From assembly GCA_020631675.1 (NCBI GenBank), contig JAHDGT010000130.1, positions 1 to 10,121 on the forward strand: a stretch of DNA of 10,121 nucleotides. Direction: 5' to 3'. The notes under the pieces were generated by a model. It saw nothing but the letters and a program-made list of their open reading frames with translations. It did no database searches and was not told the DNA's origin. The DNA is from Bacteroidota bacterium (GTDB lineage: Bacteria > Bacteroidota > Bacteroidia > Chitinophagales > UBA2359). Below are positions 1 through 4,698 of the stretch, piece after piece; the first letter of the stretch is position 1; each line of letters opens with the position of its first letter. A program made the position numbers and the translations under genes.

Positions 1-2
1 AA

Positions 3-395
3 ATGAGAACGAAGTTGATGAACGAATTCAATCCAGTCGTCTATTTTGAGATACCCGTTACGAATATGGAAAGAGCTATTGGGTTTTATCAATCCGTATT
101 CAATTTTACGTTCAATCAGGAATTAATTGATGGAAATGAAATGGCTTTGTTCCCATTTTCTGAAAAAAGCTCCGGAATATCAGGCGCATTGGCACTAGGG
201 GAAATATATCAGCCGACCAAGCAAGGTATCTTGATTTACTTTAGAACGGATAATATCAATGAAACTTTGAAAAAAGTCATCAAAAGCGGAGGGAAATCAC
301 TTTATCCTATAACCTCTAATGGTGATCTTGGTTTTGTTGCCGAATTCGAAGATAGTGAGGGAAACAGAATCGCACTACATCAATCTTTGACCTGA
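3..395 (+). CDS. VOC family protein (glyoxalase/bleomycin-resistance fold)
   Basis: A 130-residue protein the size of a single vicinal-oxygen-chelate (VOC) domain, built of two beta-alpha-beta-beta-beta modules. Module one shows YFEIPV-NMERAIGFYQ-VF (residues 14-33). Module two ends with the usual GF-AEFEDSEGNRIALHQ pattern (about 110-127). Glu16 and His126 lie where VOC enzymes often place metal ligands, but a complete metal site cannot be argued from this alone. Members include glyoxalases, dioxygenases and resistance proteins; the substrate is unknown and the protein is presumably cytosolic. The window starts two bases before the first ATG, so the start is uncertain: an in-frame ATG at 18 (MNEFNPVVYF) would match the family's usual short N-terminus better. 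The next gene follows after 33 bases on the same strand with no terminator between, so cotranscription is possible. Confidence 0.85.
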   Translation: MRTKLMNEFNPVVYFEIPVTNMERAIGFYQSVFNFTFNQELIDGNEMALFPFSEKSSGISGALALGEIYQPTKQGILIYFRTDNINETLKKVIKSGGKSLYPITSNGDLGFVAEFEDSEGNRIALHQSLT

Positions 396-428
396 ATTAG
401 TTGAAAACTTTCAAACTATTTAAATACG

Positions 429-1013
429 ATGAGAAAAATCATATTGTCTTTATTCTTGGTCACCCTATTTGGAGGGTGTGGACAAGACCCTATATCCTCG
501 GATGACTACGGTATATTCACGTCTCTTGATGCGGAAACCGTCATCATAGATGGTCTGATTGATTCGGATATAACACAGTACTGGGACAATTACATCGAGG
601 CTTTCCCAAGTACGAGTAAAATGATAATGAAAGACTGTCCGGGTTCTACTGATGATATTGCGAATTGGGAGGCAGGACGTATGATACATCAACGTGGAAT
701 AGACATTCATCTTCCCTCTGATGCCGTGATAGCTTCTGGGGCTGTAGATTTATATCTTTCTGGTACTATCCGAACAAGGGAAGCTGGAAGTCAGATCGGC
801 GTTCATGCTTGGGCAAAAGGGAATGGAGATGAAGCAACGGATTTCCCTGTAGGAGATGAAGAACACTTAGATGCAATAGCCTATTATACTGATATAGGAT
901 TCTCTCAAGAAGATGCCGAAGCGTTTTACTACTTTACTATTAATGCGGCAGCTGCTGATGAGATCCATTGGATGACCGACGATGAAATGGAGGAATACGG
1001 ACTACTAAATTAG
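429..1013 (+). CDS. Lipoprotein with ClpP-like serine hydrolase fold
   Basis: 194 residues. The N-terminus is a lipoprotein signal (charged start, hydrophobic stretch, lipobox LFGGC with Cys17), so the mature protein should be membrane-anchored outside the cytoplasm. The body follows the ClpP/crotonase order: a beta strand with IDGLIDSD (about 40-47), a turn DCPGSTDD (69-76) where relatives have SPGG, helix ANWEAGRMIHQRG, then VIASGAVDLYLSG (100-112) and IGVHAW (123-128). Ser103 would be the nucleophile and His126 the catalytic base, by analogy with periplasmic ClpP-like proteins. The ending with EIHWMTDDEMEEYGL also fits that group, often annotated only as 'alpha/beta hydrolase'. The substrate is unknown. 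There is no Shine-Dalgarno, only an A/T-rich leader, which is normal for Bacteroidota. The 70-base gap to the next lipoprotein gene contains a tandem repeat. Confidence 0.78.
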   Translation: MRKIILSLFLVTLFGGCGQDPISSDDYGIFTSLDAETVIIDGLIDSDITQYWDNYIEAFPSTSKMIMKDCPGSTDDIANWEAGRMIHQRGIDIHLPSDAVIASGAVDLYLSGTIRTREAGSQIGVHAWAKGNGDEATDFPVGDEEHLDAIAYYTDIGFSQEDAEAFYYFTINAAAADEIHWMTDDEMEEYGLLN

Positions 1014-1032
1014 ACACGAATATAGGTGAGGT

Positions 1033-1058
1033 AGTTTACAGTTTACAGTTTACAGTTT
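1033..1058 (+). repeat. Tandem heptanucleotide repeat (AGTTTAC)
   Basis: Three perfect copies of AGTTTAC followed by a partial AGTTT, 26 bases in all, between two lipoprotein genes and 25 bases before the next ATG. Heptad repeats of this kind are, as I recall, scattered between genes in several Bacteroidota genomes. It has no visible coding role. Its position suggests it could alter leader spacing or transcription of the downstream gene if copy number changes, but that is inference. Confidence 0.85.
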
Positions 1059-1083
1059 CCAAACAAGCTCGAAATGATAATTC

Positions 1084-1629
1084 ATGAAAACACTATTCTA
1101 TATCCTTATTTTCGGTTCCCTTACAATGGGTTGTCTGAATGAAAATAAGCATTCAGCAAAAACAATGATTCAAAAGGAAAATGGTATTGAATGTTCTGAT
1201 GAAAGCTGTTCTGGAAAATATACAGGTCCTGAATTTATAAGCGGTGACGACATTGCTCATCAATTTTCTAATAAGATGAGTGCGGCGGTCGGGAATCAAC
1301 TTAAAGCACTTTATCACGAGAAAAAGTATAGTAAAGTTGACTTTACCTCAATAAAAATGACGACAGAAGGAATGGGTAGTGGAACAGTCACTTATGAACT
1401 TAGCATCCCATTTATAGCTGTTGAATCCCAATGCGAGGCTTTTACTTCCTTTGACCATGTAGGAGGTTGGAATCATGCACCTGCTTTGGAAAGAAGAAAA
1501 AAAGAACTTGAAGGTGTTACGATGAAAGGTCAACAACTCATGATCAGTGATCTCAAAAAGACACCCGAAGGACTTCAAGAATATTGGATCCAATGGAAAA
1601 ATAAAACTACCCAATCAGACTGTGAGTGA
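1084..1629 (+). CDS. Lipoprotein of unknown function
   Basis: 181 residues. A lipoprotein signal ends in the lipobox LTMGC (Cys17), so the protein is expected to be anchored in the envelope. The segment just after it (about 18-45) is polar and likely a flexible linker; it contains Cys37 and Cys42. The rest appears to be one soluble alpha/beta domain with a helix (about 55-80), strands around VDFTSIKMTTEGMGSG and TVTYELSIPFIAVES (84-115), and a motif FDHVGGWNHAPALERRKKELEG (123-144). Cys117 and Cys180 complete a set of four cysteines besides the lipid cysteine, allowing disulfides. I do not recognise the family. The stop codon lies inside a tetranucleotide repeat, and copy 1 of the structured repeat begins 39-41 bases downstream on the same strand, so the mRNA probably carries that element in its 3' region. 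Confidence 0.8.
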   Translation: MKTLFYILIFGSLTMGCLNENKHSAKTMIQKENGIECSDESCSGKYTGPEFISGDDIAHQFSNKMSAAVGNQLKALYHEKKYSKVDFTSIKMTTEGMGSGTVTYELSIPFIAVESQCEAFTSFDHVGGWNHAPALERRKKELEGVTMKGQQLMISDLKKTPEGLQEYWIQWKNKTTQSDCE

Positions 1630-1657
1630 GTAAGTAAGTAAGTAAGTAAGTGGGTGG
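1622..1657 (+). repeat. Tetranucleotide microsatellite GTRA/GTGG overlapping a stop codon
   Basis: Nine consecutive four-base units: two GTGA, five GTAA, two GTGG. The first two units form the last codons and the TGA stop of the preceding lipoprotein (…TGT GAG TGA). The unit length is not a multiple of three, but adding or losing a GTGA unit still leaves TGT GAG TGA, so the stop is protected against slippage. The tract separates the gene from the structured repeat that follows. Confidence 0.9.
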
Positions 1658-1668
1658 GCTTAGGATTT

Positions 1669-1928
1669 TCGCGCAAGGGATAGGAGTGGAAATGAAGTGC
1701 TTAAGGAGCGCCCTGAGCGGCGGGCTAAAAAGGCGGCCCAGAGGTAGCCATTTTTAACCCTGCCAGCGAAGCAGCGAACAAGCACTGAATTGCAATGGAT
1801 AGCCCGGTACCCGCAGTGAAAGGCTGGCATTTTATTTATACCCAATGTATTGCTGTAGAACAAATTCATGAATTTGCTCTACCCTATTTTCCTGCGAAGG
1901 GGCAGGCTTTTATTGCGGGTATGCGCCC
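1669..1928 (+). ncRNA. Structured repeat RNA, copy 1
   Basis: Copy 1 of an element found inverted at 3641-3903. The core 1671-1828 aligns without gaps to copy 2 over 158 bases with 19 differences. Stem P1 pairs AGTGCTT (1696-1702) with AAGCACT (1780-1786). An inner hairpin pairs 1719-1734 with 1747-1764: three base pairs, a bulged U, about ten pairs with one C·A mismatch, a bulged A, then three more pairs. Between stem and flanks lie the conserved single-stranded-looking tracts GCGCAAGGGATAGGAGTGGA and ATGGATAGCCCGG. A distal hairpin pairs 1810-1828 with 1902-1919 across a 73-base loop (1829-1901). From memory the flanking tracts resemble the Flavo-1 RNA class, an unverified match. The element starts about 40 bases after a lipoprotein stop codon. 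It could be a 3' UTR element, an independent small RNA, or a mobile repeat. Codons read across it are not a gene. Confidence 0.7.
1855..1882. repeat. 28-base palindrome inside the loop of copy 1
   Basis: GTAGAACAAATTCA followed by TGAATTTGCTCTAC: thirteen of fourteen positions pair, the one mismatch being A1860 against C1877. It resembles the dispersed palindromes of the form GTAGGGGC…GCCCCTAC that I recall from many Bacteroidota and cyanobacterial genomes. Copy 2 has nothing like it at the same place, so it probably entered after the element was duplicated. Confidence 0.75.
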
Positions 1929-2298
1929 ATCTGATTCTAATCTTGAAGAGTAAAGCCATCTCAAGAGCGAGAAACTCGGAACCAGTATGTGGCTGTAACA
2001 TAAAAAATGTAAGCTCTCGAAAAGAGATAGAAAAAGTGGTTTCAGGATCTCTTATTTGCATCTATTGGTCAATATTGGGACATAAGTCCGAGCTGAAGTT
2101 TCGTATATTTAAAACTCATTGCAATTAGCAAATTCAGTATTCCAAAAAACTACATAGTATGAGGGTCTTTATTGAAACCGAAGCAGGTTCTCGACTGAAA
2201 GAAGTCGGCACGATAAAATCGCCGGTTTATGCTTTTGGCTGAATGTTGAAAAGTGAAACGAACCCATTGCTAAACCTCTCATTTAAAAGACAATCGAA
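1929..2298. other. Gene-poor gap between structured repeat and bicupin gene
   Basis: 370 bases with no convincing complete gene. Visible items are small hairpins (CGAG-AAA-CTCG nested within AGCCA/TGGCT at about 1952-1995, and CTCTCGAAAAGAG near 2014-2026), an AT-rich TATATTTA near 2103 that misses the TAnnTTTG -7 box by one base, and a 27-codon open frame at 2159 listed separately. The promoter of the 2299 gene probably lies in the last 150 bases, but no perfect -7 box was found there. Confidence 0.5.
2159..2242 (+). pseudogene. Possible gene remnant, 27 codons (inorganic pyrophosphatase-like start?)
   Basis: ATG to TGA encodes MRVFIETEAGSRLKE…SPVYAFG. The first fourteen residues look like the beginning of the inorganic pyrophosphatase-type proteins of Bacteroidota, which as I recall start M-K-V-F-I-E-x-E-A-G-S. 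The end (VYAFG) vaguely recalls their PYPYGF segment, as if the middle had been deleted. The frame then stops and nothing downstream continues the family. It could also be a chance frame; 27 residues are too few to decide. Confidence 0.25.
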
Positions 2299-3150
2299 AT
2301 GAATCGAACGCTTCATACAGCTATCCTCCTTTGTCTATTCCTGTTACTTAGTGGATGTGCTGACAAGGAACCCTCAGATAAAATGATCAACCCTAAAAGT
2401 AAGTCAGCACCTACGAATATCGTCAAACTGAGTACAGACATAAAATGGGAAGCCTTAAACCCAGCAAGAGGCGATAAAAGTCCGAAAGCAGGTACCGTAT
2501 GGGGAGATAGAAAAGGCGAAGTCGCTACTGGCTTTCTCGCTAAATTCGTAGACGGTTTCTCCTCGCCTCCTCATATACATAATGTGACCTATAGAGCGAT
2601 GGTCTTGGAAGGGCTGGTTCATAATGACGACCCGAATGCTGAAAAAATGTGGATGCCTCCGGGCTCTTTCTGGACACAGCCTGCTGGAGAATCTCACATC
2701 ACAGCTTCAAAAGGTGAAAGCATCGCCTATGTTGAGATAGATAATGGCCCTTATCTTGTCAAACCTACTGATGAAAAATTCGATAATGGAGAAAAACCCA
2801 TTAACATAGCAAGGAATAATTTGATCTGGCATGACGCCTCAAGAAACAAAACTATTAAAAATGCAAAGGCGGAAATTGCCTATTTATGGGAAGACCAAGA
2901 AACTGAAGGTTTACTCATTAAATTAATGAGTGGGTATGATGGACAAATTTTCACCGATGGTGGTATTTTACATGCCGTAATTATTGAAGGGGAACTGCTT
3001 TACAAAGAACCCAAAAATGAACAATCATTGACGTTAGATCCGGGAAGCTATTTTTCATCTCAAGGAAGTGCTATCCATACCGTTAGCTCTTCTCAAAAAC
3101 AAGATTGCTTGATTTACATTAGAACAAATGGGAGCATAGAAGTGAGATAG
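2299..3150 (+). CDS. DUF4437-type bicupin lipoprotein
   Basis: 283 residues. A lipoprotein signal ends in LLSGC (Cys20), so the protein is membrane-anchored outside the cytoplasm. The rest is a two-cupin protein matching the DUF4437 pattern: WEALNPARGDKSPKAGTVWGDR (50-71), then SSPPHIHNVTYR (88-99), GLVHNDDPNAEKMWMPPGSFW (105-125) and PAGESHI (128-134). His92, His94 and His133 are candidate metal ligands of cupin one. Cupin two spans about 190-280, with LDPGSYFSSQGSAIHTVS and His260. DUF4437 proteins are related to the cupin domain of ChrR-type anti-sigma factors; whether this one binds metal or is an enzyme is unknown. It keeps the full family length with no break. Neighbours on both sides are repeats and remnants, so it looks like an accessory gene lying alone. 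Confidence 0.85.
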   Translation: MNRTLHTAILLCLFLLLSGCADKEPSDKMINPKSKSAPTNIVKLSTDIKWEALNPARGDKSPKAGTVWGDRKGEVATGFLAKFVDGFSSPPHIHNVTYRAMVLEGLVHNDDPNAEKMWMPPGSFWTQPAGESHITASKGESIAYVEIDNGPYLVKPTDEKFDNGEKPINIARNNLIWHDASRNKTIKNAKAEIAYLWEDQETEGLLIKLMSGYDGQIFTDGGILHAVIIEGELLYKEPKNEQSLTLDPGSYFSSQGSAIHTVSSSQKQDCLIYIRTNGSIEVR

Positions 3151-3260
3151 CATTTAGCGTATGTTTAGATGTTCGGACGATTTGAACCATTCTGAAAAAT
3201 ACAATGTAGTAATAAGGTATAGTGGTATCTCAGTACCGATTCACAATTGACAATTTTGAT

Positions 3261-3542
3261 ATGAATGACGAACTACTCCTAAAAGGCTACTTTGCCGATG
3301 ATGGCAAAATTGATCGGATGCCAGGGAAAAAGCAAAAGAAAAAATTAGCCGCTATGCTGCGCTATTTAGCCCAACAATTCGAAGCCGGGAAACAGTATTC
3401 AGAAAAGGAGGTCAATGTGATCTTAAATGACCACCATAATTTTAATGATCCCGCTACCTTTAGGCGTTTACTTTTCACAAGTGGATTGATCAATAGAACA
3501 CTAGATTGCAAGCAGTATTGGCTAGCAACAGAAGACGAGTAA
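3261..3542 (+). CDS. DUF2087 domain protein
   Basis: 93 residues from the ATG at 3261. The protein is essentially one DUF2087 domain: GYFADDGKIDRMPGKKQKKK (9-28), helix LAAMLRYLAQQFEAGKQYSEKEVNVIL (29-55), then DPATFRRLLFTSGLINRT (63-80) and a closing KQYWLA strand. In other bacteria this basic, winged-helix-like domain stands alone or is fused behind ArsR- or MerR-type DNA-binding domains; its role is not established. A GTG at 3222 would add thirteen residues, but the family normally begins right at the segment starting MNDELLLKGYF. The gene runs, after 15 bases, into a truncated methyltransferase-like frame. The pair may once have been an operon. Confidence 0.8.
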   Translation: MNDELLLKGYFADDGKIDRMPGKKQKKKLAAMLRYLAQQFEAGKQYSEKEVNVILNDHHNFNDPATFRRLLFTSGLINRTLDCKQYWLATEDE

Positions 3543-3557
3543 TAATTAAGTGTCAAC

Positions 3558-3638
3558 ATGAATATTTCTAAGGCATATGACCAATGGGCCGATGAATCCA
3601 CTTTGCCCAGATTACTTTCTTTGGTATTCAAAAAATAA
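3558..3638 (+). pseudogene. Truncated SAM-dependent methyltransferase, 5' stub
   Basis: ATG to TAA encodes 26 residues. The first twelve, MNISKAYDQWAD, look like the N-terminus of class I SAM methyltransferases (…AYDxWAxxYD…). After that the expected continuation YDTNENKTRDL is absent, replaced by ESTLPRLLSLVFKK and a stop. Two bases beyond the stop the conserved part of structured repeat copy 2 begins. The simplest reading is that a methyltransferase gene was cut off by an insertion or rearrangement at this repeat. The short match makes this an inference. Confidence 0.5.
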
Positions 3639-3640
3639 TC

Positions 3641-3903
3641 CGGGCGCATGCCCGCAATAAAAAGCTGGCGTAAGCCAACGGCTAAAGACTTGGTACAATG
3701 CAAGATTCTTACGTCTTGTATCTTATGTCTTACTACTGAAAGCGCCAGCTTTCTACTGCGGGCACCGGGCTATCCATTCCAATTCGCAGGCTGTTCGCTG
3801 CTTCGCTGGCAGGTATAAAAATGGCTACCTCTGGGCCGCCTTTTTATACCGCCGCTCAGGGCGCTCCTTAGCCCACTCATTTCCACTCCTATCCCTTGCG
3901 CGA
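3641..3903 (-). ncRNA. Structured repeat RNA, copy 2
   Basis: The same element as 1669-1928, in inverse orientation. Read on the minus strand, the core runs from 3901 to 3744. P1 pairs GTGGGCT (3876-3870) with AGCCTGC (3792-3786): five Watson-Crick pairs and two G·U, although most bases differ from copy 1. The inner hairpin has an uninterrupted ten-pair stretch (GGTATAAAAA with TTTTTATACC) with the same bulged U and A as copy 1. The distal hairpin pairs 3762-3744 with 3669-3651, all 19 positions including G·U, around a 74-base loop (3743-3670). After it come GGGC-ATGC-GCCC and a U-rich run, which is terminator-like. It begins about 38 bases after the stop of the minus-strand gene at 3940, the same arrangement as copy 1. 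The Flavo-1 resemblance noted for copy 1 applies here too. Confidence 0.7.
3705..3732. repeat. Degenerate heptad repeat in the loop of copy 2
   Basis: Four seven-base units, ATTCTTA, CGTCTTG, TATCTTA and TGTCTTA, follow one another in the distal loop of the minus-strand element. This is the same unit length as the tandem repeat at 1033 but a different sequence. The corresponding loop of copy 1 holds a palindrome instead. Confidence 0.6.
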
Positions 3904-3939
3904 TAACTTGAAAATTCTGTACCTATAATAAACAGTCAC

Positions 3940-4416
3940 CTAAAATGCTATAGCTACACCAATGCCATTGCCGCTTACTATAAGTCCTAATTCAGGCTTT
4001 TTCTTTCTAAAAACAGAAGACTCGAGCGCATCATCATAAATCCCTACTGCTCTCAATGCTTTATCATAAGCACCTCTCGAAACAGGGATCGAAACAAGGG
4101 CCAAACCTGCACCAACTCCCAATACCGACCATCTGAGCTCACCTCTATTAACCCATGAGCCCAAAGAATACCCCATCATAAAACCTCCTCCATATCCAAT
4201 TATGGAGGAAATAACTTTTTCAGATTGTGCCATTTTCATCAAAGACCTTGCTTCATCATTCGTATCAATGATTCTTACCAATTCCTTCAATTTCACTCTT
4301 TGACCATCTTGATAAAACTCGTAACCGCCTATTTTTTTCTCAGCACTAATAAACTGAGCTTCACAACAAACCGAAGTAAGGGTTAGAAAACAGACAATTA
4401 AAAATAGCCTTTTCAT
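3940..4416 (-). CDS. Small secreted/envelope protein, unknown function
   Basis: 158 residues. A signal peptide (MKRLFLIVCFLTLTSVCCEA) probably ends in cleavage before Gln21; the two cysteines just before it make a lipoprotein reading possible but the lipobox is poor. A short region YEFYQDGQRVKLKELVRIIDTNDEA (32-56) precedes two glycine-rich hydrophobic segments (about 68-88 and 96-112) that could span or associate with a membrane. The last residues, GLIVSGNGIGVAIAF, form an alternating strand ending in Phe, as in many outer-membrane-associated proteins. The layout (signal, x-x-N-x-E-A helix, Gly-rich pair, terminal strand) recurs in uncharacterised Bacteroidota proteins; I know no function. 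A promoter lies upstream (4480-4511). Structured repeat copy 2 follows the stop codon on the same strand. Confidence 0.75.
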   Translation of the reverse strand: MKRLFLIVCFLTLTSVCCEAQFISAEKKIGGYEFYQDGQRVKLKELVRIIDTNDEARSLMKMAQSEKVISSIIGYGGGFMMGYSLGSWVNRGELRWSVLGVGAGLALVSIPVSRGAYDKALRAVGIYDDALESSVFRKKKPELGLIVSGNGIGVAIAF

Positions 4417-4479
4417 GATTCAATTACATTTTCTGGTGAGCAAAGGAGATGCTGTCAAATTAAAAGCATAAAAACATTA

Positions 4480-4511
4480 CAAATATAACTATTCCGACCA
4501 AAGCATATCAA
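4480..4511 (-). promoter_or_regulatory. Bacteroidota-type promoter for the 3940-4416 gene
   Basis: Read on the minus strand: TTG (4511-4509), a 21-base spacer, and TATATTTG (4487-4480), a perfect TAnnTTTG -7 box. Transcription would start near 4473, leaving a leader of about 57 bases. The spacer is at the long end of the accepted range. Confidence 0.55.
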
Positions 4512-4571
4512 CCACCTCATTACTTCATATTTACATCACTTTACAGCAATACCTCGATCATGCTTATTTCT

Positions 4572-4579
4572 TAGTTTCG
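4572..4579 (+). promoter_or_regulatory. Possible argH promoter -7 box
   Basis: TAGTTTCG matches five of the six fixed positions of TAnnTTTG. No TTG element was seen at the expected distance upstream. If used, transcription would start near 4586 and give argH a leader of about 110 bases. Confidence 0.3.
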
Positions 4580-4613
4580 CGGCAGGTTTTTAGCACCGTC
4601 AGGAATCCAATCT

Positions 4614-4651
4614 CAGAACAGGAACAGTGCGACTTTTCTGTCTGGTTTTTT
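4614..4651 (+). terminator. Attenuator-like hairpin in the argH leader
   Basis: CAGAACAG (4614-4621) pairs with CTGTCTG (4638-4644) with one bulged A, across a 16-base loop. GTTTTTT follows at once. The shape is that of a weak intrinsic terminator, ending 47 bases before the argH ATG and in the sense direction. No leader peptide with arginine codons was found. Confidence 0.3.
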
Positions 4652-4698
4652 AAGGCTGAATACCTCTTTTACTGCTTCACCAGAAAAAACGTAACCAA

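Noticed and set aside
399..417. Inverted repeat AGTTGAAA/TTTCAAACT between the VOC and ClpP-like genes
   Set aside because: The short A/T-rich stem has a two-base loop and no T run, so it is too weak to call a terminator or operator.
1660..1869. 69-codon minus-strand open frame across structured repeat copy 1
   Set aside because: It follows the repeat, has no family resemblance, and the base differences between the two copies preserve RNA pairing, not codons.
1868..2128. 86-codon plus-strand open frame starting in the loop of copy 1
   Set aside because: It begins inside the palindrome, crosses the repeat's 3' arm and has an implausible composition; no homology was recognised.
3222..3260. 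GTG start extending the DUF2087 protein by 13 residues
   Set aside because: The ATG at 3261 fits the family's N-terminus, and the extra residues have no match.
3362..3703. 113-codon minus-strand open frame opposite the DUF2087 gene
   Set aside because: It overlaps a gene with clear family motifs and runs into structured repeat copy 2; it is a shadow.
1669..3903. Composite transposon bounded by inverted repeats
   Set aside because: No transposase or resolvase lies between the copies, no target duplication was seen, and the copies have RNA-like internal pairing instead of transposon ends.
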